Source: Rhodospirillales bacterium BBD 1991-14
GTDB lineage: Bacteria; Pseudomonadota; Alphaproteobacteria; Kiloniellales; Kiloniellaceae
Direction: 5' to 3'
DNA length: 64,000 nt
Assembly: GCA_001657395.1 (NCBI GenBank)
Contig: LYSY01000008.1
Location: 1 to 64,000, forward strand
A program made the position numbers and the translations under genes. Below the pieces are notes generated by a model that worked only from the letters and a program-made list of their open reading frames with translations, did not search any database and was not told the DNA's origin. Position 1 is the stretch's first letter; each line of letters starts with the position of its first letter. Below, piece after piece: positions 20,885 through 29,130 of the stretch.

Positions 20885-22795
20885 ATGGCGCTTAACATCG
20901 AAACCTTCAGCAATGCCAAGGGCGGCAACGCCTTCTTCAAGGCGATCGGCCACCCGCTGGCGGCGCGCAAGGCCCGCGCCCTGCTGAGCGAGCTGCAAGG
21001 CGTGCCGCTGGCGGTCTACGATCCGCTGGGTTTCGCCAGGGCTTTCGCCGAGATCTACGATCTCGCCGGTCTCGACATCCAGGCCGTCTACGTCCAGGAC
21101 CTTGAAGAGATCGGTGCTGACATCCTCGGCCGCCAGGCGCAGCCGGTGACCGACCTGCCGGGCAGCCCGGCGGCCAAGGTGCTGGTCACCGCCTTCGATG
21201 CCGAGCGGCTGATCGCCCACATCCGCCACCTGCTGCCCGCGGGCGCGGAGGTGGTGAGCCTGGATGCCCTGCGCCTGCCGGCGGAGATGCTGACCAACAC
21301 CCGCAACTATCTCGACGGGCTGAACTTCGCCACCAACCTGGTGTTCTTCCGCGAAGGCGGCGGCCACCACACGCGCCTCGCCACCGCCAACTACTGGTCG
21401 GCCTACGGCGCCAAGGCGCCCAGCGCCTGGTGCCTGCTGATGGACGAGGCCGGCGAGACCCTGGCCGAGTGGCAGGACCCGCTGCCCGGCGCCAACGCCA
21501 GCGTCGTCATCGACTCGCAGGAGGTGCGCGCGCGCTTCGGGCTGGAGGCCTTCACCGGCAGCCTCTTCCTCCATGTCTGCGGCATCGCCGGGCATGACAT
21601 CGTGAAGTACGCCCTCGACACCTATGGCGACAGCGACGCGGTGCTGTCCTGCACCCACGACGCCAACTCCTGGCCCGCCGATCTCTACGGCGGCCTGCCC
21701 GCGCCCAAGGCGGGCGAGCAGGTCCTGCTCTGGGTGCAAAACAGCCACCCGGCGCCGGTGCCCGCCGGCAGCGTCGGCCTCAACCTCATGGGCGACGAGA
21801 CCGTCGCCTGGCTGGAGGAGGAGATCCCCCCCTTCGGCACCCGCGCCATCGACACGGCGGCGCTGCTGCCCGAAGCGCGCTGGCCGCAGCAGATCGAGGT
21901 GCAGGCCGGCAAGCATTTCGTCAGGCCCCGCTACGAAGTCTTCGCCAACGGCGCCGTGACGCCGCCGCGCAGCCGCATCGCGCATGCCAATGTGGAGCGC
22001 GTCGACCTGAAGCCCGACCCGCGCATTCCGGAGCTGGCGAACCTCCTCGGCAAGGGCTTCATCCTGCCGGCACCGATCCTGCCCAGGGATCGCTTCCGCT
22101 CCATTGCCCTCCCGACGCCGATGTCGACCTGCCAGGAGAACCTGCCCCTGGCGCTGCTGGCCTATGACCCGGAGGGGCGGGAGATCGCCACGAAGCGCCT
22201 CGGCAAGCTGCCACGCGGCCACGCCACCATGATCGACGTGGCCGATCTGCTGGACGGCGACGAAACGTCTTGGGGCCACATGGAACTGGTCTACGACTTC
22301 GCCGAGGGCGGCGAGGCCGACGGCTGGCTGCACGGGCTCTTCCGCTACGAGGACAAGGCCTCCGGCCACATCGCCGAGACCTCCTTCGGCGCCCATGTCT
22401 TCAACACGGTGATGACCTACAAGAACGAGCCCCAGTCCTACGCCGGGCGCGCGCCGGGGCTCTCCACGCGGCTGTTCCTCTCCTTCGGGCCCAAGCCCTA
22501 CGAGCCGCTCTGCCACCTGATCTACCCGGCCTCGACGCCCTGGCACGAGAAAAGCCGCACCAACCTGATGCTGCACGACCGCAACGGCGCGCTGATCGCC
22601 GAGCACGAGGTGCAGATCGCCTGCGGCGGTTCCCTCCTCTGGCGCCCGGCGGACTACTTCTCGACATCAGACATGGAGACCGCCGGGCCGGAAGGCTACG
22701 TCATCATCCGCGACATCACCTGCCGCCTCTTCGGCTACCACGGCCTCACCAACGGCGAGCAGGCCTTCTCCTTCGACCACATGTTCGGGTTCTAG
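20885..22795 (+). CDS. Large uncharacterised protein, beta-rich, two similar halves
   Basis: 636 residues, not a family recognised here. No signal peptide or membrane segment is seen. Residues 1-150 look alpha/beta (ARKARALLSELQGVPLAVYD; AKVLVTAFDAERLIAHIRHLLP). From about 155 on the sequence is beta-rich with many aromatic, His and Gly residues. Two passages look alike: residues 155-250 (TNLVFFREGGGHHTRL...LHVCGIAGHD) and 470-636 (ELVYDFAEGGEADGW...IRDITCRLFGYHG). This suggests a duplicated jelly-roll-like domain. ATG at 20885. It is last in the trio after the ELM1-like and oxygenase genes. Its TAG stop shares bases with the stop of the convergent membrane protein gene (CTAG). Function unknown. 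Confidence 0.85.
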   Translation: MALNIETFSNAKGGNAFFKAIGHPLAARKARALLSELQGVPLAVYDPLGFARAFAEIYDLAGLDIQAVYVQDLEEIGADILGRQAQPVTDLPGSPAAKVLVTAFDAERLIAHIRHLLPAGAEVVSLDALRLPAEMLTNTRNYLDGLNFATNLVFFREGGGHHTRLATANYWSAYGAKAPSAWCLLMDEAGETLAEWQDPLPGANASVVIDSQEVRARFGLEAFTGSLFLHVCGIAGHDIVKYALDTYGDSDAVLSCTHDANSWPADLYGGLPAPKAGEQVLLWVQNSHPAPVPAGSVGLNLMGDETVAWLEEEIPPFGTRAIDTAALLPEARWPQQIEVQAGKHFVRPRYEVFANGAVTPPRSRIAHANVERVDLKPDPRIPELANLLGKGFILPAPILPRDRFRSIALPTPMSTCQENLPLALLAYDPEGREIATKRLGKLPRGHATMIDVADLLDGDETSWGHMELVYDFAEGGEADGWLHGLFRYEDKASGHIAETSFGAHVFNTVMTYKNEPQSYAGRAPGLSTRLFLSFGPKPYEPLCHLIYPASTPWHEKSRTNLMLHDRNGALIAEHEVQIACGGSLLWRPADYFSTSDMETAGPEGYVIIRDITCRLFGYHGLTNGEQAFSFDHMFGF

Positions 22796-23238
22796 CGGCG
22801 CTCATAGGTGACACTGACGCCATTGACGTGGCGTTCCGCTTTATACGCATCGGCCAGCGCGTTTGTGCCGATCACCAAGGTTGCCGAGTTCAACCATCGA
22901 GCATCGGTCTTCGTCCTGTCCGGATGACCATCGGCGATGAACACGTTCGCTGGCGCGTCCGGCAAGTTGCCCGAACCCCAGACAACTGCAATCTGCGTGG
23001 AGAACCCCGTGGTCGCGCCGCAGTCGCGCTGAAACACCACGGCCCGGCGCGTGCCATCCGGGGCGACCGCTTCCCGGACGATTTCGTTGCCGCAGAGCGG
23101 GGACATAAGCAAGACGGCAACGAACACGATAAAGCGCCAGGAAAGCAGCAACGCCAGGACTGCGACGCACGGTAGCCCGACGATCAGAACACTCTTCCGC
23201 AGGCCCAATTCACCGCCGGTCCCAAGCTTCGAAAACAC
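22792..23238 (-). CDS. Small membrane-anchored protein of unknown function
   Basis: 148 residues. A basic N-terminus is followed by one or two hydrophobic stretches (VLIVGLPCVAVLALLLSW; FIVFVAVLLMSPLC, about residues 17-50). A roughly 95-residue extracytoplasmic domain follows, with DCGATTGFSTQIAVV and a C-terminal strand VNGVSVTYERR. The Cys-Gly-Ala-Thr-Thr-Gly motif recalls small domains of unknown function found behind single membrane anchors in proteobacteria; no specific function can be named. ATG start complementary to 23236-23238. It converges on the 636-residue protein gene, with the two stops interleaved. Confidence 0.7.
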   Translation of the reverse strand: MFSKLGTGGELGLRKSVLIVGLPCVAVLALLLSWRFIVFVAVLLMSPLCGNEIVREAVAPDGTRRAVVFQRDCGATTGFSTQIAVVWGSGNLPDAPANVFIADGHPDRTKTDARWLNSATLVIGTNALADAYKAERHVNGVSVTYERR

Positions 23239-23340
23239 CTAGGCGTCATCATGCGCCTGTGAATGCGGCGGCAATGGCCCTGAATTGCGGCAAACACGCG
23301 CCCGAAAGACTGCAGGAGCGGACTGAACTCTCCCTGCCGA

Positions 23341-23946
23341 TCAGTTCAGCAGCACCCGCGCGAGCGACGCGCGGATGGTCTTGGAGGCGGCGGCGGGGCG
23401 CCATCCGCGCTCGCAGACCAGAAGGGCCCAGGCCTGCACCGAGCAGGCGGCCCAGAGGTAGTCGGCGGCGCGCGCCGCCGTCCATCCATCAGCGAGGGCG
23501 CCGTCGCGCGCCAGGCTTGTTGCCAACTCCCGGAAACAGTCCAGCAGGTCGGCCATGCGGTCGCTCCAGGCACGCTCGGCGTCCGGATCGGTGACGCGCA
23601 GGCGGATGAGGTCTGACGCCACGGGATGGATCTTGGGCACGAAGACCAGCCAGGCTTTCACGTAGCGGTCGAGCCGTTCCGCCGGATCGGCAATCGCGAG
23701 CGCGGCATCGAATTTCGCGAAGATGTCCTCGCGCTCGTCGGCACGGCGCGCCAGCGCCACCAGCAGGCCGCCGCGCGAGCCGAAGTGCACGTAGATCGAC
23801 TGCCGGGTCATGCCGACCGTCTCGGCGATCTCCGCCAGGGAGACATCGGCGCCGCGCGCGGCGATCAGGTCCCAGGCCGCATCGAGGATTTCGGCGCGGC
23901 TGCGCTGCGAGCGGACGGTCTTCGCCGCATTCTTTGTTTTTGACAC
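23341..23946 (-). CDS. TetR-family transcriptional regulator
   Basis: 201 residues, GTG start complementary to 23944-23946. The N-terminal helix-turn-helix is clear (RAEILDAAWDLIAARGADVSLAEIAE; VGMTRQSIYVHFGSRGGLL). The remaining 140 residues form the usual variable helical ligand-binding domain. No Shine-Dalgarno is visible before the GTG, and the start codon lies inside the left arm of a 41-base palindrome (23939-23979), so the gene is probably repressed by its own product. The divergent DUF1330-like gene shares that site and is the likely target. Confidence 0.88.
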   Translation of the reverse strand: MSKTKNAAKTVRSQRSRAEILDAAWDLIAARGADVSLAEIAETVGMTRQSIYVHFGSRGGLLVALARRADEREDIFAKFDAALAIADPAERLDRYVKAWLVFVPKIHPVASDLIRLRVTDPDAERAWSDRMADLLDCFRELATSLARDGALADGWTAARAADYLWAACSVQAWALLVCERGWRPAAASKTIRASLARVLLN

Positions 23947-23979
23947 GTGTAAAAAATCCGATATTTTACGCGCGTCAAA
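23939..23979. promoter_or_regulatory. Inverted-repeat operator for the TetR regulator
   Basis: TTTGACACGTGTAAAA at 23939-23954 and its inverted copy TTTTACGCGCGTCAAA at 23964-23979 match at 14 of 16 positions across a nine-base spacer. The site covers the TetR start codon and ends five bases before the AAGGAG ribosome site of the divergent gene, so one bound repressor would block both. Confidence 0.75.
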
Positions 23980-23995
23980 TTACAAGGAGTCAGGC

Positions 23996-24496
23996 ATGAC
24001 CCACAACAGTGATTACGGCAATCCAAACACTGAAACCCTTGATGGGACCGAAGCCCGCCTCGACCGGCTCGTTGCCTGGTACGGCGACGGCGCGGACGGC
24101 ACGGCTCCGACGCGAGCCCAGTGGCGCGCCCTGCTGGAACGCCCGGCGGACCAGCCGGTCACCGTCGTCAACTTCTTCAAGCTGCGCGGACAGGCGGTCT
24201 ATCCGGAAGGCGCCGAGACGATGCAGACGCCCGGCGTCAGCGGCAAGGAGGCCTTCGACCGCTACGCCGCGGTCAGCGGACCGACGCTGGAGAAGGTCGG
24301 CGGCCGCTTCCTGCTGCTGGCCCCCTTCGAGGCCGCCCTGATGGGCGCTGAAGAAGACTGGGACCTGGTGGTCGTCGGCACCTACCCCGACACCGAGGCC
24401 CTGCTGGCGCTGCACGAGGACGCCGCCTACCGCAGCGTCTACCCCCACCGCAGCGCGGCGCTCGAACGCCAGAAGGTCTTCGCCTGCAGCGCCTGA
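23996..24496 (+). CDS. DUF1330-like dimeric alpha-beta barrel protein
   Basis: 166 residues. ATG at 23996 with AAGGAG seven bases upstream. After a roughly 50-residue N-terminal helix region, the sequence follows the DUF1330/ferredoxin-like pattern. VTVVNFFKLRGQAVY is the first strand; AFDRYAAVSGPTLEKVGGRFLLLAPF is the helix and second strand; DLVVVGTYPDTEALLALHED and YPHRSAALERQKVFAC complete it. Such small dimeric proteins are often linked to degradation or stress responses, but no catalytic role is assigned. Divergent from and presumably controlled by the neighbouring TetR regulator. Confidence 0.75.
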   Translation: MTHNSDYGNPNTETLDGTEARLDRLVAWYGDGADGTAPTRAQWRALLERPADQPVTVVNFFKLRGQAVYPEGAETMQTPGVSGKEAFDRYAAVSGPTLEKVGGRFLLLAPFEAALMGAEEDWDLVVVGTYPDTEALLALHEDAAYRSVYPHRSAALERQKVFACSA

Positions 24497-24504
24497 GGCG
24501 GCTC

Positions 24505-24595
24505 CCCCTCACCCAGCTTCGCCTAAGCGCAATCTGCGATCGCGCAAAGGCTCCACAGCCCTCTCCCACCAGGGAGATGGCAATCCATTGGCACC
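24505..24595. repeat. REP-like intergenic element
   Basis: The stretch carries CCCTCACCCAGC..., a CCCTCTCCC / GGGAGA short hairpin and then GGCAATCCATTGG. The same hairpin-plus-CAATCCATTG arrangement recurs at 29131-29240, which identifies it as a member of a dispersed family. It lies between the DUF1330-like gene and the MFS gene and contains no reading frame of interest. Confidence 0.5.
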
Positions 24596-24680
24596 TCCTC
24601 ACTAGGCTTGGCAGAACATCGGAACTCGGTTAGGGGAGCAGGTCTGGTCTTCGTCCACCTGTCTGAAGGAGGATCTTGCG

Positions 24681-25916
24681 GTGCTGCGCCGTGCCGTCGT
24701 CGACTCCTGGCCGCTGTTTCTCGGCATGCTGCTGCTGATGCTGAGCAACGGCCTGATGGTGACCCTGGTCACCCTGCGTGCCACCGACCTCGGATTTTCG
24801 CAGACGGAAATCACCTTCATGCAGGCGGCCTATCCTCTGGCCGCGCTCTTCGGCTGTCTCGTCGCCCCGCGCATCGTCGCCGCGGTCGGCCATGTCCGCA
24901 GCTTCGGAGCTCTCGCCTCCCTCTGCTCCATCGCCGCCCTGGTGCACATGGTGACGGCCGATCCCTACAGCTGGGCAGCCATGCGCGGGCTTGCCGGCTT
25001 CTGCTTTCCCGGGCTCTACGTGGTTTCGGAGAGCTGGCTGAACGGGCGCGCCGACAACCAGACCCGCGCCGCCCTGCTTTCGATCTATTTCATCACCCAG
25101 ACCGGCGGCGCCGCGCTCGGCCAGTTCCTGCTCTACATTCCCGACGGCGAGGGCAATCTGCTCTTCGTCATCGTCTCCATCCTGATCTCCCTCTCCCTGG
25201 TGCCGATGCTGCTGTCGGCACGCCAGGGCCAGGACTTCGAGGTGCCGGCGCGCCTGTCGGTGCGCGCACTGTTCCGCATCTCGCCCCTGGGGCTCTCGGT
25301 CAGTTTCCTGAACGGCCTTTCCCAGGGCGCCTTCTACGTCGGGCTCGGGCTCTTCGGCGTCGCCGTCGGCCTGGCCGGCGATCAGGTCGGCCTGCTGGTC
25401 GCTGCCGGCACCTTGGGGGGCATGCTGGCGCAGTTCCCCTTGGGCGCCCTTTCCGACCGCATCGACCGGCGGCTGGTGATCGCCGGCTCCGCCACGATCG
25501 CCTTCGCCGCCAGCCTCGCCGTGGGTCTCGCAAACGAAACCCTGGCCCCCGGTGCCTGGCTGTTCCCCGCCATCGCCGTGGTCGGCGCTTTCACCCTGCC
25601 GCTCTATTCGCTGGGGGTCGCGCACTGCAACGACCGCCTGGCACCGGCGCAGATGGTGGCGGCTTCCGGCGCGCTGGTTCTGGTCATGAACTTCGGGATC
25701 TTTCTCGGCCCCCTGGCCGGCGGCCTTTCCATCACCCACCTGGGCGCACCGACGCTGTTCTACTGCCTCGCGGTTCTGCAGGCGGCAACGGCCCTGTTGG
25801 CCGCCACCCGGCTGGCGCTCGGTGCGCAGCGGGCCCAGGAGCCGGGCACCGCCCTGCCCGTCGGCCATGCCGCGACGCCGGTGGCCAGCCGCCTCAATCC
25901 CGAGGCGCAGGAGTAA
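24681..25916 (+). CDS. MFS transporter (YcaD-like)
   Basis: 411 residues, GTG start at 24681 preceded by GGAGGATC. About twelve hydrophobic segments are seen, with the MFS fold: the first half contains LRATDLGFSQTEITFMQAAYPLAALFG and RGLAGFCFPGLYVVSESWLN (a motif seen in YcaD-type carriers), the second the repeated loop motif GALSDRIDRR. It should be an inner-membrane secondary transporter or drug/metabolite exporter; substrate unknown. Cytoplasmic tail about 30 residues, Ala/Pro-rich. It converges with the following GNAT gene (stops nine bases apart). Confidence 0.85.
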   Translation: MLRRAVVDSWPLFLGMLLLMLSNGLMVTLVTLRATDLGFSQTEITFMQAAYPLAALFGCLVAPRIVAAVGHVRSFGALASLCSIAALVHMVTADPYSWAAMRGLAGFCFPGLYVVSESWLNGRADNQTRAALLSIYFITQTGGAALGQFLLYIPDGEGNLLFVIVSILISLSLVPMLLSARQGQDFEVPARLSVRALFRISPLGLSVSFLNGLSQGAFYVGLGLFGVAVGLAGDQVGLLVAAGTLGGMLAQFPLGALSDRIDRRLVIAGSATIAFAASLAVGLANETLAPGAWLFPAIAVVGAFTLPLYSLGVAHCNDRLAPAQMVAASGALVLVMNFGIFLGPLAGGLSITHLGAPTLFYCLAVLQAATALLAATRLALGAQRAQEPGTALPVGHAATPVASRLNPEAQE

Positions 25917-25925
25917 GGCAGCTCT

Positions 25926-26426
25926 TCAGTCCCCGCTCTGTGCCGCCGGCGCGATGCGCTTGATCAGGCTGAGGCCGAGATCGCGATACCCCTGGTTCCG
26001 GTAGGCGGCCTCCGCCGCCGTGTTTCCGGAGAGCACGCCGATCACCAGTTCGCGGTAGCCGCGCTTTGCCGCCGCCGCCTCGGCCGCCGTCATCAGCGCC
26101 CGGCCGATGCCCCGCCGGCGCAGGCTTTCGTCCACCGCGAGATCGCCGATATGGGCGTAGGGCCGCGCCTCCGGCACCACGTAGACCGGGCCCTCCTCGA
26201 AGGTCAGGGTCAGGAAGCCGCCAACCCGCCCTTCGACCTCCGCGACCAGGATGAAGCCATCGGTCTTCGCCACCTGCTCCTCGGCGGCCTGCAGGCTGTC
26301 CTCGGCACCCGCCCGGTCGGTGCGCCGGTTGGCTTCGATGGCGTTTTCGCTGCGGTTGAGCTGCAGCATGAGATCGACCAGGCGCTCCCGGTCCCCCGAC
26401 AGGGCTTCTCTGATGGAAACGGACAT
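25926..26426 (-). CDS. GNAT-family N-acetyltransferase
   Basis: 166 residues. Beginning MSVSIREALSGDRERLVDLMLQL, it has the acetyltransferase core: VEGRVGGFLTLTFEEGPVYVV, then YAHIGDLAVDESLRRRGIGRALM (the R-R-x-G-x-G CoA loop) and GNTAAEAAYRNQGYRDLG at the C-terminus. The pattern is close to general protein or small-molecule acetyltransferases such as AacA-type proteins; substrate cannot be assigned. Single gene convergent with the MFS carrier and divergent from trxB. Confidence 0.82.
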   Translation of the reverse strand: MSVSIREALSGDRERLVDLMLQLNRSENAIEANRRTDRAGAEDSLQAAEEQVAKTDGFILVAEVEGRVGGFLTLTFEEGPVYVVPEARPYAHIGDLAVDESLRRRGIGRALMTAAEAAAAKRGYRELVIGVLSGNTAAEAAYRNQGYRDLGLSLIKRIAPAAQSGD

Positions 26427-26608
26427 GGGGCGCTCTCAAACGGGGTGGTAAAGGGGCACGGCGGGCGCCAAGATCCTGGGCCGCGGCGGTGCTGTCAAGC
26501 CAGCCGGCAAACCAGCGGAATTCGTCCCCAGCTTTGGATTTCCGCCACCTTGCGGCACCCCCTGACGGTCTCTATGTTTTGGGAACTACCCAGTCAGGAG
26601 TCTCCCCC

Positions 26609-27595
26609 ATGGCGCAGACCAGCCAGAGCCAGCCCCGGCATGCGAAAGTCCTCATCATCGGCTCCGGCGCCGCCGGGCTGACGGCGGCGATCTACACCGC
26701 CCGCGCCAACCTGAGCCCGGCCCTGGTGCACGGCCTGCAGCCGGGCGGCCAGATGACCATCACCACCGATGTGGAGAACTACCCGGGCTTCGCCGACGTC
26801 ATCCAGGGCCCCTGGCTGATGGAGCAGATGCAGAAGCAGGCCGAGCATGTCGGCACGGAGCTGATCTCCGACATCGTCACCGAGGTGGACTTCACCCGCC
26901 GCCCCTTCGTGCTGAAAGGCGACAGCGGCACCACCTATACCGCCGACGCGGTGATCGTGGCCACCGGCGCCCAGGCGCGCTGGCTGGGCATCGCCGGCGA
27001 GCAGAAGTTCAACGGCCGCGGCGTTTCCGCCTGCGCGACCTGCGACGGATTTTTCTACCGGGACAAGGAGGTCGTGGTGGTCGGCGGCGGCAACACCGCC
27101 GTGGAAGAAGCGCTCTACCTCTCCAACATCTGCTCCAAGGTCACGCTGGTGCACCGCCGCGATGCCCTGCGCGCCGAGAAAATCGGCCAGGACCGCCTGT
27201 TCCGCAATCCCAAGATCGAGGTGCGCTGGAACGCCGTGGTGGACGATATCCTGGGCGGCGACGGGCCGATGGACGGGGTGGAGGCGGTGCGCCTGCGCGA
27301 CACCAAGACCGGGGCGCTCAGCGAACTGGCCTGCGAGGGTGTCTTCGTCGCCATCGGCCACGACCCGGCCACGGCCGTCTTCAAGGACAAGCTGGCGATG
27401 GACGCGGAAGGCTATCTGCTGTCGGAGAGCGGCGCCACCGGCACCTCCATACCCGGCGTCTTCGCCGCCGGCGACTGCGTCGACAAGGTCTTCCGCCAGG
27501 CGGTCACCGCCGCCGGCATGGGCTGCATGGCCGCCCTGGAAGCCGAGAAGTATCTGGCGGAAATGGAAGATTCCGCGACCGAAGCGGCGGAATAG
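26609..27595 (+). CDS. trxB: Thioredoxin-disulfide reductase
   Basis: 328 residues, ATG at 26609 preceded by AGGAGTC. It has the FAD-binding motif GSGAAGLTAAIYTARA, the redox-active Cys142-Ala-Thr-Cys145 (SACATCDGFFY), the NADPH-binding GGGNTAVEEALYLS with HRRD, and the C-terminal FAD motif GVFAAGDCVD. It is therefore a complete, conventional low-Mr thioredoxin reductase transferring electrons from NADPH to thioredoxin in the cytosol. Thioredoxin in turn supports methionine-sulfoxide reductase MsrB encoded later in the window. It is followed, after a short gap, by a LysR-type regulator on the same strand. Confidence 0.97.
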   Translation: MAQTSQSQPRHAKVLIIGSGAAGLTAAIYTARANLSPALVHGLQPGGQMTITTDVENYPGFADVIQGPWLMEQMQKQAEHVGTELISDIVTEVDFTRRPFVLKGDSGTTYTADAVIVATGAQARWLGIAGEQKFNGRGVSACATCDGFFYRDKEVVVVGGGNTAVEEALYLSNICSKVTLVHRRDALRAEKIGQDRLFRNPKIEVRWNAVVDDILGGDGPMDGVEAVRLRDTKTGALSELACEGVFVAIGHDPATAVFKDKLAMDAEGYLLSESGATGTSIPGVFAAGDCVDKVFRQAVTAAGMGCMAALEAEKYLAEMEDSATEAAE

Positions 27596-27742
27596 CGCGG
27601 CGGGGCCGTCTGGCCTATACTTGGGCCTATACTAAAGAGCGATTCACCCGAACCGCGCCGGCCCTTAGACCAGGGCCTCAGAACCCATCATCCCGGCAGG
27701 CCCGCCGACCCGGCGGTCTGCCCTTAGCCATGGGAGGCTTTC

Positions 27743-28684
27743 TTGCTGGACGATGTTGGCCTGCCCCAGAAGCGGGGTCTCGGCGCCACCATCATGGATT
27801 GGGACAAGCTGCGCATCTTCCACGCGGTGGCGGAGGCGGGCAGCTTCACCCATGCCGGCGAGCTGTTGAACCTCAGCCAGTCGGCGGTGAGCCGCCAGAT
27901 CTCCGCCCTGGAAGACAGCCTGAAGGTGCCGCTGTTCCACCGCCATGCCCGCGGCCTGATCCTCACCGAGCAGGGCGAGCTGCTGTACCGCACCGCGCAC
28001 GAGGTCTTCGGCAAGCTGGCGATGACCGAGGCCCAGCTCACCGAGAGCAAGGACCGCCCCAAGGGGCCCCTGAAGATCACCACCACGGTGGCCTTCGGCT
28101 CCCAGTGGCTGGCTCCGCGCATGCACGAGTTCCTCGACGTTTATCCGGAGATCGAGTGCCACCTGCTGCTGCTCGACCGGGAGGTCGACCTGTCGATGCG
28201 CGAGGCCGATCTTGCTGTGCGCTTCTCGCCGCCGCGCCAGGCCGATCTGATCCAGCGCCATCTGATGACGGTGCAGATGCACATCTACGCCGCCGCCAGC
28301 TACATCAAGAAGCACGGCGTGCCGCAGACCGCCGAGGAACTGGACGACCACCGCATCGTGGTCTACGGCGAGGACGTGCGCCCGCCGGTGCCGGACGTGA
28401 ACTGGCTGCTCCGGGTCGGCTACAAGGAGGGCAAGCTGCGCCGCCCCACCATGACGGTCAACAACGTCTACGGCGTGATGAAAGCGGTGCAGTCCGGGGC
28501 CGGAATCGGCGCCCTGCCGGAGTACATGAGCTCCAGCAACGCCGATCTCGTGGAGATCCTGCCGGAGCTCACGGGGCCCCAGTTCGATGCCTATTTCGTC
28601 TATGCCGAAGAGATGAGACGGTCTAAGCGGATCTCCGTGTTTCGGGATTTTCTGCTCCGAAAAGTTGCAGAGTCGAAGTTCTAA
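27743..28684 (+). CDS. LysR-family transcriptional regulator
   Basis: 313 residues from a TTG at 27743, chosen because GGGAGG lies six bases upstream; an in-frame ATG at 27794 (MDWDKLRIFHAV) has no ribosome site but would match the start of most homologues, so the true start may be either. The winged helix-turn-helix is AGSFTHAGELLNLSQSAVSRQISALEDSL. The effector domain follows (TTTVAFGSQWLAPRMHEFLDVYPEIE). A direct repeat GGCCTATACT (27612 and 27624) lies upstream of the gene and could be a binding site. It ends with a strong terminator at 28708-28752. Regulated genes unknown; trxB is adjacent upstream. Confidence 0.9.
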   Translation: MLDDVGLPQKRGLGATIMDWDKLRIFHAVAEAGSFTHAGELLNLSQSAVSRQISALEDSLKVPLFHRHARGLILTEQGELLYRTAHEVFGKLAMTEAQLTESKDRPKGPLKITTTVAFGSQWLAPRMHEFLDVYPEIECHLLLLDREVDLSMREADLAVRFSPPRQADLIQRHLMTVQMHIYAAASYIKKHGVPQTAEELDDHRIVVYGEDVRPPVPDVNWLLRVGYKEGKLRRPTMTVNNVYGVMKAVQSGAGIGALPEYMSSSNADLVEILPELTGPQFDAYFVYAEEMRRSKRISVFRDFLLRKVAESKF

Positions 28685-28707
28685 AACCTTTAACGCGACC
28701 TCGCAAC

Positions 28708-28752
28708 GCAGCGGAATAGACGGCTAAGGGCATGCCGCCGCTGCCTTTTTTT
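28708..28752 (+). terminator. Rho-independent terminator of the LysR gene
   Basis: GCAGCGG pairs with CCGCTGC with an inner CGGC/GCCG stem, followed by CTTTTTTT. It isolates the LysR transcript from the RNA-like segment that follows. Confidence 0.75.
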
Positions 28753-28849
28753 CGCGATGTTTCAGTTATTTAACAAGGTATGCAGCGCCCGCATATCACC
28801 ACTGCCCATATGTCTGTAGTAAAATAACCTCAAAAGCCTATTTTCAAAT

Positions 28850-29033
28850 CATCGGATGTTGCGACGCAGCATCCCCGAGTTCCCGGCACCCTCCCGCCGG
28901 CACTCAGTTCCGAGCGCCCCCCGCTCGGAGAAGGGCCTCACCGCAGGGCTCCCTCCCTGCCCCGAGGTCCTACGTCTCCCAGACGTGAAGCCTCCCTGTT
29001 CAACTTGCCGGGCCCTCGAGGCCCGGCTTTTTT
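28850..29033 (+). ncRNA. Candidate structured small RNA with C-rich (anti-Shine-Dalgarno) loops
   Basis: After the LysR terminator there is no protein gene, but five consecutive hairpins and an independent terminator. H1 28854-28874 has an 8-bp stem. H2 28883-28900 has loop ACCCTCCC. H3 28909-28929 has an 8-bp stem with loop CCCCC. H4 28933-28970 has an outer 7-bp and inner 6-bp stem with loop CTCCCT. H5 28972-28986 has loop CCC. A single-stranded CCTCCC follows, and then the terminator. Loops rich in CUCCC can pair with ribosome-binding sites; alphaproteobacterial sRNAs of the CcsR/cuckoo type use such loops. The 5' end is not fixed and no clear promoter was found. Confidence 0.65.
29007..29033 (+). 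terminator. Terminator of the candidate small RNA
   Basis: Perfect 8-bp stem GCCGGGCC / GGCCCGGC with loop CTCGA, followed by TTTTTT. No plus-strand protein gene precedes it after the LysR terminator. Confidence 0.9.
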
Positions 29034-29130
29034 CTTTTGGGGTTGAGGCGCGCCAAGCGGCGCAGGCGGGGGATGCGGCAGGCCGGGGATGCGATAGAGC
29101 AGGGGCGAACGGCTTGCAGCGGAATGGTTG

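Noticed and set aside
20741-22606. 621-residue minus-strand frame opposite the unknown 636-residue gene
   Set aside because: Considered carefully because the plus-strand gene is unrecognised, but the minus frame has the composition of an antisense shadow (Gln/His/Val/Arg/Gly) and lacks a ribosome site. The plus-strand protein has normal composition, a proper start and operon context.
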